NCBI GenBank assembly: GCA_030604505.1
Contig: JAUVVT010000078.1
Span: 1-7,298, forward strand
DNA: 7,298 nucleotides
Source of the DNA: a bacterium
GTDB lineage: Bacteria; SM23-31; JAUVVT01
Direction: 5' to 3'
In this document: positions 1-6,621 of the stretch, piece after piece
Position numbering within the stretch: position 1 is the first letter of the stretch
Layout: each line of letters opens with the position of its first letter
Program-made: the position numbers and the translations under genes
The notes under the pieces: model-generated
The model's input: the letters and a program-made list of their open reading frames with translations, nothing else
The model's database searches: none
Told to the model about the DNA's origin: nothing

Positions 1-967
1 TCAAAGTCGGGATTGGTTTCATTGCAATTCTCACAACAACAGGTTCGCCGTTTGTAATACCACCTTCAATTCCTCCAGCATTGTTCGTTTTTCTATAGAA
101 ATCAATTTTCCATTTATTTTCTAAACCGGCACCATAATAAATTTGGTCATGCATTTCAGAACCAAATAATGATGCTGATTTAAATCCGGCACCGATCTCA
201 ACTCCTTTAATAGCAGGGATTGACATCATTGCCTGTGCTATTTGACCGTCTAATCTTCTATCCCAATGCACGTGGCTGCCGAGTCCTATTGGAAGTCTCA
301 TCGCAATTATTTCCGCTACGCCACCGACAGAATTTCCTTCTGCCGCTGCATTATCAATAACTTTCATCATTTCAGCTTCGGCATTCTTATCAAGACACCT
401 GACGGGGGATTTATCAACAAGAGTATTTATTTCTCTTAAATCTATTTTATCCGGACTAAAATTGCTTTTTATATCCTTTAATTGAATAACGTGACTTACT
501 ATGAAAATTTCAAAATCTTCAAGAAGCTTGCGTGCTGCTGAACCGACAGCAACACGGATTGCGGTTTCTCTGGCGCTTGATCTTTCGAGAACGTTTCTTA
601 TATCATTATGTTTATATTTTATTGCACCGGCCAAATCTGCGTGTCCAGGTCTTGGAATTGTAACTTTTTCTATTTCCGATTCTGTGGGGGATATGCTCAT
701 TGTATCTTTCCAGTTTTTCCAATCTTTATTTTCAACAACAAAAGAAATTGGACTGCCCAGTGTTTTTCCAAATCTCACACCGGAAAGAATTTTAACTTTA
801 TCCGATTCAATCTTCATCCTCCCACCTCTCCCATATCCCTGCTGTCTTCTTTTTAACTGTAAATTTATATATTCTTCATTTAACTCAAGACCAGCAGGCA
901 TACCTTCTAATATGCCGGTAAGCGCTATACCGTGCGATTCACCCGACGTTAAGTATCTTAATATCAT
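1..967 (-). CDS. aroC: Chorismate synthase, C-terminal end cut off by the window edge
   Basis: Converts 5-enolpyruvylshikimate-3-phosphate (EPSP) to chorismate, the last common step before the aromatic amino acids. The enzyme is cytoplasmic and needs reduced FMN. I translated 322 uninterrupted codons from the ATG at 967; the family is usually about 360-390 residues, so roughly 40-65 are missing. Family motifs in order are GESHG (residues 9-13), GYGRGGRMKIESD (44-56), PRPGHAD (105-111), RSSARETA (129-136), GNSVGGVAE (211-219) and KTNNAGGIEGGITNGEP (293-309). His12 and His109 sit where the two invariant catalytic histidines of the family lie. The start is supported by a good Shine-Dalgarno GAGGAA (973-978) and by the usual opening of the family, MxLRYLTxGESHG. 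It is the last gene of the cluster visible here and is separated from aroA by 138 bp, the longest gap in the window, so it may have some independent control. Identification is secure. Confidence 0.97.
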   Translation of the reverse strand, partial: MILRYLTSGESHGIALTGILEGMPAGLELNEEYINLQLKRRQQGYGRGGRMKIESDKVKILSGVRFGKTLGSPISFVVENKDWKNWKDTMSISPTESEIEKVTIPRPGHADLAGAIKYKHNDIRNVLERSSARETAIRVAVGSAARKLLEDFEIFIVSHVIQLKDIKSNFSPDKIDLREINTLVDKSPVRCLDKNAEAEMMKVIDNAAAEGNSVGGVAEIIAMRLPIGLGSHVHWDRRLDGQIAQAMMSIPAIKGVEIGAGFKSASLFGSEMHDQIYYGAGLENKWKIDFYRKTNNAGGIEGGITNGEPVVVRIAMKPIPTL

Positions 968-972
968 AATAA

Positions 973-978
973 TTCCTC
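973..978 (-). promoter_or_regulatory. Shine-Dalgarno site of aroC
   Basis: GAGGAA on the minus strand lies 5 bases before the ATG at 967. This is a strong match to the anti-SD sequence and fixes the aroC start. The hairpin at 987-1011 ends 8 bases upstream, close enough to influence ribosome access. Confidence 0.75.
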
Positions 979-986
979 AAATAAAC

Positions 987-1011
987 TTACTTCTTTTAAA
1001 AAAAGAAGTAA
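987..1011 (-). repeat. Inverted repeat / hairpin just upstream of the aroC ribosome binding site
   Basis: Arms TTACTTCTTTT (minus strand) and AAAAGAAGTAA are perfect complements of 11 bp around a 3-base loop. The stem has only two G-C pairs, so the RNA hairpin would be modest. On the minus strand it is not followed by a clean T run, so a rho-independent terminator is not supported. It could be an mRNA leader structure, a processing site or an operator; the sequence does not tell which. Confidence 0.5.
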
Positions 1012-1029
1012 ACAAGAAAATTTACTTAT

Positions 1030-1057
1030 AAATTTTTCCTCGTACGAGGAAAAATTT
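1030..1057. repeat. Perfect 28 bp palindrome between aroA and aroC
   Basis: The sequence is fully self-complementary: AAATTTTT, then the GC-rich core CCTCGTACGAGG (1038-1049), then AAAAATTT, with the centre between 1043 and 1044. As RNA it could form a 12 bp stem with a GTAC tetraloop. As DNA its two-fold symmetry is what a dimeric regulator would bind. Neither strand shows the GC stem followed directly by a long T tract that a standard terminator needs, although the AT arms could act as a weak bidirectional one. It lies 48 bp after the aroA stop and 62 bp before the aroC start. A TATAAG overlaps its downstream edge on the minus strand, but I see no convincing -35 box. Confidence 0.6.
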
Positions 1058-1105
1058 TATTTAAAGTTTCTCTGCATGTTTTTTTCAAAGACCTTCAGAG
1101 GGAAG

Positions 1106-2374
1106 CTAAAGCAGTTCAAAAAATCCGGGAAAAGAAATATCAGTCCATTCAGCATCTTTTACTGTAGTGTCGCCATCGGCTGTTAGTCCTGCTACAGCAA
1201 AAGCCAGGGCAATTCTGTGGTCACCGAAACTTTCAACTTCTATTCCCTTCAGTTTGTTTTTCCCTCTAATTACTAACCCATCCTGAAGCTCTTCAACATC
1301 CGCGCCCATCTTTCTTAAGTTCATAACAACTGCCTTTATTCTGTCTGTTTCTTTAACTCTCAGTTCGGCAGCATCTTTAATTATAGTTTCACCACTGGCA
1401 AGGGCAGAAACAACAGAAAGAATGGGAATTTCGTCAATAATCCTCGGAATAATCTCTCCGGAAATTTCAACACCATTTAATTCAGATGTTTTTACAATTA
1501 AATCCGCCACAGGTTCTCTGTTTTTTTCTCTAATATTTGTTATATCAATATTAGCTCCCATCTTCTTTAATATATCAATAATTCCTGTTCTTGTGGGATT
1601 AATACCGATATTTTTGAGAAATATTTCGGAATTATTAACAATCAGAGCAGCAGCAATAAAAAATGCAGCCGATGAAATATCCCCGGGAATAAAAATTTCT
1701 TTTCCTTGTAAGCTCTGCCCCCCTTCTATTGAAATATTATTTCCATCTATATTCAATTTTACACCCATATACTCCATCATTCGTTCCGTATGGTCTCTGG
1801 ATTTATAGGGCTCTGAAATCTGAGTAATACCATCTGCATAAAGTGCAGCAAGCATTATTGAGGACTTTACCTGAGCACTTGCTACGAGTGAATTATATTT
1901 TATACTTTTAAGTTTTCTCCCTTTGATAGTAAGAGGGGCGTAATTATCCCCGTCTTTCCCTTTAATCTCTGCTTCCATCAGTTTAAGGGGTACGGTTATC
2001 CTCTTCATTGGTCGGCCTTGTATAGATTCATCTCCCGTAATAGTAGACTCAAACTTTTGACCAACAAGAATGCCCGACAAAAGCCGAAACGTCGTTCCGG
2101 AATTGCCAACATCTAATATTGATGAGGGTTTTGATAGCTCATAAAGACCCTTGCCCCTTATCTTGACTAAATCATTATTCTCTTCAAACGAAATTCCAAG
2201 CTGTTTCAGACATCTAACCGCACTTTGAATATCTCCTCCTGTTCCAAGAGATGATACTATCGTATCTCCTTCGGCAATTGAACCAAACATTACAGACCTT
2301 ATTGAAATAGATTTATCTCCCGGAACTTTTATCTCACCATGAAGACCGCTTGACCTTTTTATTAATTTATTCAT
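1106..2374 (-). CDS. aroA: 3-phosphoshikimate 1-carboxyvinyltransferase (EPSP synthase)
   Basis: Transfers the enolpyruvyl group of PEP to shikimate-3-phosphate, the sixth step of the shikimate pathway; cytoplasmic. The 422 residues are full length for the family. Motifs are PGDKSIS (18-24, with the substrate-binding Lys21), DVGNSGTTFRL (88-98, the PEP/glyphosate loop), RPMKRI (121-126), SAQVKSS (166-172), RDHTERM (193-199), DEIPILS with the catalytic Asp314 (314-320), ELRVKETDR (337-345), GDHRIALAFAVAGL (384-397) and the family ending DISFPGFFELL. Asp314 and Glu342 fit the E. coli active-site Asp313 and Glu341. The loop GNSGTTFRL follows the Gram-positive-like pattern, with Leu where E. coli has Pro101. 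One oddity is Ile25 in PGDKSIS-I-R, where this family usually has His or Asn. The start overlaps the end of tyrA by 8 bp (ATGAATAA) with only a weak SD, which suggests translational coupling. Identification is secure. Confidence 0.98.
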   Translation of the reverse strand: MNKLIKRSSGLHGEIKVPGDKSISIRSVMFGSIAEGDTIVSSLGTGGDIQSAVRCLKQLGISFEENNDLVKIRGKGLYELSKPSSILDVGNSGTTFRLLSGILVGQKFESTITGDESIQGRPMKRITVPLKLMEAEIKGKDGDNYAPLTIKGRKLKSIKYNSLVASAQVKSSIMLAALYADGITQISEPYKSRDHTERMMEYMGVKLNIDGNNISIEGGQSLQGKEIFIPGDISSAAFFIAAALIVNNSEIFLKNIGINPTRTGIIDILKKMGANIDITNIREKNREPVADLIVKTSELNGVEISGEIIPRIIDEIPILSVVSALASGETIIKDAAELRVKETDRIKAVVMNLRKMGADVEELQDGLVIRGKNKLKGIEVESFGDHRIALAFAVAGLTADGDTTVKDAEWTDISFPGFFELL

Positions 2375-3242
2375 TTTTCTTTAAATTGCTGAACTTTTTT
2401 CTAAATTGATTTGATTCTTTGAATTTGCTTTCAAGTTCTTTATTTCCTATCAACTCTCTAATTTCTTCAAGTTTTTCAATATAAACAGAAATAGCTTTTT
2501 TTATATTACCAGCATTAGTCTCACAGATATCCTTCCAGATTTTGAATGGGCTGGACGCAATCCTTGTCATATCATAAAATCCTCCACCCGTGAGTTTAAA
2601 GTAATCATCCGAATCCCTATCAAATGAACCGACTGTATTTATCAGAGCGACAGAAAGCATTTGAGGCAGATGACTGATCGCTGCAACAATTTTATCATGA
2701 GTTTCCGCATCAAGGATGTAAGGTACTGAACCGATAGTTATTATTATATCTTTTAGTTTTCCGAACATCTCATCAGGAGTATTCGATTTTGGAATAAGCA
2801 TATACACTTTATTAACAAAGATATTCGTATCAGCACTATCAACACCGCTTTGTTCTGAACCCGCCATTGGATGACCACCAACGAAATAAATATTTTCTGG
2901 CAAAAATCTGGAAGCCGTTTCATTTATTTTTACTTTTGTGCTTCCTATATCTGTTATAACAGTGCCTTCATCTGCTATTCTTGATAATATTTTTATATGT
3001 TCAATTATAACATTAATAGGAGAACAGAGAATAATAAGAGATGAACCACTAACGCCTTTATCAATATCTTCATAGGTGAAACCCTCATCAATAATCCTTA
3101 AATCCAACGCTTTTTTTATGGTTTTGTCACTCGAGACACCAATAATCTTCTTTGATAAATTATATTTCTTAAAAGCAAGAGACAGCGAACCACCCATAAT
3201 CCCAACACCAATGATAGAAGTTTGATTAAAATGCGGTTCCAT
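2367..3242 (-). CDS. tyrA: Prephenate (or arogenate) dehydrogenase
   Basis: Oxidatively decarboxylates prephenate (or arogenate) with NAD(P)+, committing chorismate-derived carbon to tyrosine; cytoplasmic. The 291 residues cover an N-terminal Rossmann domain with the dinucleotide loop GVGIMG (12-17) and an all-helical C-terminal dimerisation domain. Conserved motifs are DIGSTK (98-103), GGHPMAGSE (122-130), SHLPQMLS (190-197, with the likely catalytic His191) and GGGFYDMTRIASS (219-231). The chain ends soon after the helical domain, so there is neither the C-terminal ACT domain of the Bacillus type nor a fused chorismate mutase as in enterobacteria. The Asp that usually ends the second Rossmann strand in NAD-specific members is Ser here (GVSSDK, 35-40), so cofactor preference is open. 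The ATG follows the aroF stop with no gap, and its SD AGGGGA (3249-3254) lies inside the end of aroF. Whether prephenate or arogenate is the substrate cannot be read from the sequence. Confidence 0.95.
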   Translation of the reverse strand: MEPHFNQTSIIGVGIMGGSLSLAFKKYNLSKKIIGVSSDKTIKKALDLRIIDEGFTYEDIDKGVSGSSLIILCSPINVIIEHIKILSRIADEGTVITDIGSTKVKINETASRFLPENIYFVGGHPMAGSEQSGVDSADTNIFVNKVYMLIPKSNTPDEMFGKLKDIIITIGSVPYILDAETHDKIVAAISHLPQMLSVALINTVGSFDRDSDDYFKLTGGGFYDMTRIASSPFKIWKDICETNAGNIKKAISVYIEKLEEIRELIGNKELESKFKESNQFRKKFSNLKKNE

Positions 3243-4256
3243 TTAAATTCCCCTATTTAATGCATTGACAATAACCTTAAGTTCTTCCATTAATTTAAAA
3301 AACTGGTCTGGATAAAGACTCTGGGCACCATCAGAAAGAGCAACTTCCGGGTTATTATGAACTTCAACTAAAATTCCATCAGCACCGGCTGCCACCGCAG
3401 CTCTTGCCATAGGTATTACCTTATCCCTCCTGCCTGTTCCATGGCTTGGATCAGCTATCATCGGAAGATGACTTAACTTTTTTACTACTGGGATTGCACT
3501 TATATCCATTGTGAATCGTGTATAATCCTCAAATGACCTTATTCCTCTTTCGCAAAGTATAATCTGATGATTTCCTTCGGACATAATATACTCGGCAGAC
3601 ATAAGCAATTCCTCAATCGTATTCGCCATTCCCCGTTTTAATAACACCGGAGTCTTTGCTTTTCCAATCTCTTTTAGCATATTATAATTCTGCATGTTTC
3701 TTGCACCTACTTGAAAAATATCAGCATATTTTGCCACCAGATTTATCTGTGTAAAATCCATTACTTCTGTCACTACCAGAAGTCCATATTTATCCGCTGC
3801 CCGTCTCATATACTTAAGCCCTTCTTCGCCAAGTCCCTGAAAACTGTATGGTGATGTTCTTGGTTTAAATGCTCCTCCTCTTAAAATCTTTGCTCCTGCC
3901 TCTTTCACACACTTTGCTATTTCAAAGATTTGCTCATTGTTTTCCACTGAACAAGGACCAGCCATAACCACTACGTCATTACCTCCAATTCTGACATCTT
4001 GTATTTCTATAACAGTATTTTCAGACTTAAATGTTCTGCCCACAAGTTTGTAAGGTTCGGTAATTCTTAAAACCTCTTTTACTCCTTCAAAAACTTCAAT
4101 ATCTCTGATATCAATACCTCTTTTATCTCCAATTGCTCCAAGAACAGTTGTGTTTGTTCCAGTTGATCTATGAACATCGAAGCCGAAACTGTTTAATTTG
4201 TCCGTAACATTTTCTATCTGCTTTTTTGTAGCATATGGCTCCATTATTACTACCAT
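3243..4256 (-). CDS. aroF: 3-deoxy-7-phosphoheptulonate (DAHP) synthase, type I-beta with ferredoxin-like domain
   Basis: Condenses PEP and erythrose-4-phosphate to DAHP, the entry reaction of the shikimate pathway and its usual control point; cytoplasmic and metal-dependent. Residues 1 to about 70 form a ferredoxin-like regulatory domain, followed by the (beta/alpha)8 barrel. Barrel motifs are AGPCSVE (99-105), LRGGAFKPRTSPYSFQG (125-141), QVGARNMQN (182-190), LLKRGM (205-210), ILCERGIR (233-240), DPSHGTGRR (269-277) and VEVHNNPEVALSDGAQSL (297-314). Cys102, His272, Glu298 and Asp309 are the four metal ligands, at the same numbers as I recall for the Thermotoga maritima enzyme. That agreement supports the first ATG at 4256 over the one at codon 5, as does the SD-like AGAAG six bases upstream. 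In the Thermotoga enzyme the N-terminal domain mediates inhibition by tyrosine and phenylalanine; the same is likely here but is inferred. The symbols aroG or aroH are also used for this family. Confidence 0.97.
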   Translation of the reverse strand: MVVIMEPYATKKQIENVTDKLNSFGFDVHRSTGTNTTVLGAIGDKRGIDIRDIEVFEGVKEVLRITEPYKLVGRTFKSENTVIEIQDVRIGGNDVVVMAGPCSVENNEQIFEIAKCVKEAGAKILRGGAFKPRTSPYSFQGLGEEGLKYMRRAADKYGLLVVTEVMDFTQINLVAKYADIFQVGARNMQNYNMLKEIGKAKTPVLLKRGMANTIEELLMSAEYIMSEGNHQIILCERGIRSFEDYTRFTMDISAIPVVKKLSHLPMIADPSHGTGRRDKVIPMARAAVAAGADGILVEVHNNPEVALSDGAQSLYPDQFFKLMEELKVIVNALNRGI

Positions 4257-4267
4257 TTTATACTTCT

Positions 4268-4292
4268 AAATTTTTATGTAAATTAAAAATTT
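4268..4292. repeat. AT-only inverted repeat in the chorismate mutase-aroF gap
   Basis: Arms AAATTTTTA (4268-4276) and TAAAAATTT (4284-4292) are exact complements around a 7-base loop. They sit in the 58 bp gap (4257-4314) before aroF, which has only about five G or C bases. The arms are all A/T, so the hairpin would be weak. The gap could hide a promoter, but in sequence this AT-rich any -10-like match is uninformative. Confidence 0.35.
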
Positions 4293-4314
4293 GCTATTTA
4301 AATAATATTAAATT

Positions 4315-4580
4315 TTATTCACAATACTTTCTCTGAATATTTCTTGATTCATCGATAATTCTTTCAAAAATATTTCTTATGTTTTTATCTTCAAGGGGTC
4401 CCTTATTCACTTTTGAGAGTGCTTCAAGTATTTATTTTCTCTTTCAGCAGAATATAACGGTGCCCCACTTTGCTTTTTCAACTTGCCAATCTCAATGACA
4501 TATTCAGCTCTTTCATTTAACAATTCGAGAATTTTAAGGTTTATTTCGTCAATCTTTTTACGCCAGTCATCAATATCCAT
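4315..4580 (-). pseudogene. aroQ: Chorismate mutase, AroQ type, interrupted by a one-base frameshift
   Basis: Chorismate mutase rearranges chorismate to prephenate, the substrate of the nearby TyrA. From the ATG at 4580 the reading frame runs 57 codons to a TGA at 4407-4409. Its first ~50 residues are a clear AroQ helix: Arg7, Arg24, Lys35, Arg47 and Glu48 match E. coli Arg11, Arg28, Lys39, Arg51 and Glu52. The family C-terminus lies in the next frame: from about 4431 it reads on to ILEALSKV and ends in IFERIIDESRNIQRKYCE before the TAA at 4315-4317, with the Ser and Gln that match E. coli Ser84 and Gln88. Adding one base near 4431-4436, at an AAA run, gives a continuous 88-residue protein of normal length. 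The second half has no start of its own, because a stop (TAA, 4432-4434) opens its frame. The SD AAAGGA (4589-4594) lies 8 bases before the ATG, and the gene starts 16 bp after trpA. A draft-sequence indel is as likely as a true mutation. Confidence 0.88.
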
Positions 4581-4596
4581 TGATATTGTCCTTTTT

Positions 4597-5391
4597 TTAT
4601 TTTATTGGTTTCTTTAATTTTCTAATATAGTTTTCGAGCTTTTTAGAAAGCAGCTTACTATCCTTGTATTTCTCAATAAATTTTATAATAGCGCTCCCGA
4701 CTACAACTCCATCTGATATCTCGGAAATTTTCTTTACATCTTCTGCCGTTGAAATACCGAAACCAACAACATAGGGCTTTTTCAGAATCGACCTTATTTT
4801 CATAAGATAAGGTTTTGTTTTTGAAAACAGCTTTTCTCTTGTTCCGGTGGTTCCTGTAACAGATACACAGTATACAAAATCATCCGATATTGTTTCTATA
4901 AAACGCATACGTTTATTTGAAGTAGTTGGCGCAACAAAAAAAATTGTGGCAATATCATATTTCTCTGCAAATGTTTTAATTTCTTCAGCTTCTTCTGGAG
5001 GCAGGTCGGGAATTAAAACACCGTCTACATCTGCCTTTTTCAAATCTCTGAAAAACTTTTCCAATCCATATTTCATAATGGGATTCAAGTAACTAAAAAA
5101 GATAAGAGGAATCTTTACATTCTCTCGAATTTTATGAACGGTTTTGAAAATCCATTTTAATGTAACTCCATTCTCCAATGCTTTTACAGAAGAAGCTTGA
5201 ATAGCGGGTCCATCGGCAATCGGGTCGGAAAAGGGAATTCCTATCTCGATTAAATCCGCACCGCCTTTTTCAAGCGCTGATATAAGTTTTACTGTTGATT
5301 CGAGATCTGGATAACCGGCAGTCATAAAAGGAATAAATACTTTTCTCTTGTTTTTCTTTACATCCCGAAAAAGTTTAGTTATCCTGTTCAT
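4597..5391 (-). CDS. trpA: Tryptophan synthase alpha subunit
   Basis: Splits indole-3-glycerol phosphate into indole and glyceraldehyde-3-phosphate; indole is channelled to TrpB in the cytoplasmic alpha2-beta2 complex. The 264-residue TIM barrel is the standard length. Visible motifs are PFMTAGYPD (21-29), LIEIGIPFSDPIADGPAIQ (47-65), VLIPDLPPEE near residues 125-135, FVAPTT, SVTGTTGTR, and GFGISTAEDV followed by GVVVGSAII, which form the phosphate site. The catalytic Glu49 and Asp60 fall at exactly the numbers of the E. coli/Salmonella enzyme, so the start is well supported. The ATG overlaps the trpB stop in the sequence ATGA, and its SD GAGGAG (5400-5405) lies within trpB, so the two subunits are translationally coupled. 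The C-terminus is Lys-rich (RKLKKPIK), otherwise nothing unusual. Confidence 0.98.
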   Translation of the reverse strand: MNRITKLFRDVKKNKRKVFIPFMTAGYPDLESTVKLISALEKGGADLIEIGIPFSDPIADGPAIQASSVKALENGVTLKWIFKTVHKIRENVKIPLIFFSYLNPIMKYGLEKFFRDLKKADVDGVLIPDLPPEEAEEIKTFAEKYDIATIFFVAPTTSNKRMRFIETISDDFVYCVSVTGTTGTREKLFSKTKPYLMKIRSILKKPYVVGFGISTAEDVKKISEISDGVVVGSAIIKFIEKYKDSKLLSKKLENYIRKLKKPIK

Positions 5392-6572
5392 ATTTTCTGC
5401 TCCTCTGCTTCTGCAACTATATCTATATCTTTATCACCCCTGCCTGATAAATTTATAATAATATTTGTATTTTTTGAATATTTAGGAGCAATTTTTAATG
5501 CATATGCAACTGCGTGTGAACTCTCTAAAGCTGGAATTATACCCTCTATTTCGGTTAAGATATGAAATGCTCTTAATGCTTCTTTATCAGTGGCACTAAC
5601 ATAAGTAACTCTTCCCGTTTCCTTGAGATAACAATGTTCCGGACCGCTGCCGGAATAATCAAGACCGGCAGAAATAGAATGCGGTATTTTTATCTGTCCA
5701 TCGGAATCCTGCAGCACAAGACTTTTTGAGCCATGAAGAATCCCGATATTTCCTTTTATAATTGTTGCCGAATGCTTATCTGAATTTACTCCCATTCCTC
5801 CACCTTCCACACCAAATATCTTTATATTTTTATCTTTTAAGAACGGATAAAAAAGCCCCAAAGAGTTACTTCCCCCGCCAACACAGGCAATTAGTATTAA
5901 AGAATTATTATTTCTGATTCTTTTGATTTGACTTTTAGCCTCTCTGCCTATAACTGACTGAAAATCTCTCACTATCATAGGGTATGGATAAGGTCCAACA
6001 GTAGATCCAAGTATATAAAATGTATTCTTAACATTTGTAACCCAATCTCTCAATGTTTCATTAATAGCATCTTTTAAGGTTTTTGCTCCGGACTTAACAG
6101 GAACCACGTCGGCTCCCAACAGCCTCATTTTATATACATTCAAGGCCTGCCTCCGAATATCTTCTTCTCCCATATATACAACACATTCCATACCAAACTT
6201 TGCAGAAACTGTAGCAACTGCCACACCATGCTGTCCGGCACCTGTCTCAGCTATAATTCTTGTCTTACCCATTTTCCTTGCAAGTAGAATCTGACCTATT
6301 GTATTATTAATTTTATGCGCACCGGTATGAAGAAGGTCTTCTCTTTTTAGAAATATATTTGCCCCACCAAGCTTTTTTGTTAATCTATCTGCAAAGTAAA
6401 GCGGAGTCGGTCTGCCTGCATATTCTTTAAGATAATATCCATATTCTTCTTTAAACTTTTTATCACTTTTTACCAGCAAATATGCCTTTTCCAGTTCCTC
6501 AAGAAAAGGAACAAGAGTTTCAGGAACAAACATACCGCCAAATCTTCCAAAATATCCCTTTTTCTTTCTCAT
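5388..6572 (-). CDS. trpB: Tryptophan synthase beta subunit
   Basis: PLP enzyme that joins indole with L-serine to make L-tryptophan, partner of TrpA. From the ATG at 6572 it is 394 residues, the usual TrpB1 length. Motifs are GYFGRFGGMFVPE near the N-terminus, GRPTPLYFADRL, LKREDLLHTGAHKINN with the PLP lysine, ETGAGQHG with the catalytic Glu, the phosphate loop GGGSNSLG, EGGG, HSISAGLDYSGSGPEH and SGRGDKD. The frame is open to an ATG at 6590 (400 residues), but I prefer 6572. It has SD AAGGA five bases upstream (6578-6582), whereas the first ATG has only GGG at 4 bases. The shorter start also places the PLP lysine at 87, the catalytic Glu at 109 and the phosphate loop at 232, as in Salmonella. 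The gap to trpF is then 49 bp. It is the canonical TrpA-coupled TrpB1 type rather than TrpB2. Confidence 0.97.
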   Translation of the reverse strand: MRKKKGYFGRFGGMFVPETLVPFLEELEKAYLLVKSDKKFKEEYGYYLKEYAGRPTPLYFADRLTKKLGGANIFLKREDLLHTGAHKINNTIGQILLARKMGKTRIIAETGAGQHGVAVATVSAKFGMECVVYMGEEDIRRQALNVYKMRLLGADVVPVKSGAKTLKDAINETLRDWVTNVKNTFYILGSTVGPYPYPMIVRDFQSVIGREAKSQIKRIRNNNSLILIACVGGGSNSLGLFYPFLKDKNIKIFGVEGGGMGVNSDKHSATIIKGNIGILHGSKSLVLQDSDGQIKIPHSISAGLDYSGSGPEHCYLKETGRVTYVSATDKEALRAFHILTEIEGIIPALESSHAVAYALKIAPKYSKNTNIIINLSGRGDKDIDIVAEAEEQKI

Positions 6573-6621
6573 CTTTTTCCTTTTTATCATTTTTCCCGAT
6601 TAGATTATCAATAAATTTTTA
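6573..6621 (-). other. trpF-trpB spacer
   Basis: An AT-rich 49 bp gap (31 bp if trpB starts at 6590). It contains ATAAATTTTTAT (6611-6622), sharing the core AAATTTTT with the aroA-aroC and chorismate mutase-aroF gaps. It also holds one of a pair of TTATCAA direct repeats (6605-6611 and 6619-6625), the second of which overlaps the trpF stop. The trpB ribosome binding site lies at 6578-6582. I see no terminator or clear promoter. Confidence 0.4.

Noticed and set aside
501..1031. 176-codon open frame on the plus strand, with a second one at 608-856
   Set aside because: Both are antisense to the aroC coding sequence, which has all the family motifs. They have no SD or recognisable domain and are a by-product of codon bias.
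1030..1057. Palindrome as a rho-independent terminator ending the cluster after aroA
   Set aside because: No T tract follows the GC stem on the minus strand, and aroC continues in the same direction with a pathway-related function.
1544..1583. Repeated ATATCAATA within aroA
   Set aside because: Lies within codons for repeated Ile-Asp-type residues of the protein; no arrangement suggests a separate element.
1422..1808. 128-codon plus-strand frame, hydrophobic-looking
   Set aside because: Fully antisense to aroA; its Ile/Pro/Phe-rich composition is the mirror of AT-rich codons, not a membrane protein.
4257..4314. Promoter for aroF in the AT-rich gap
   Set aside because: Several TATAAT-like strings exist, but the gap is about 90 percent A+T and no -35 element stands out, so a promoter call would be arbitrary.
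4847..5092. 81-codon plus-strand frame
   Set aside because: Antisense to the TrpA barrel, with no ribosome binding site or homology I recognise.
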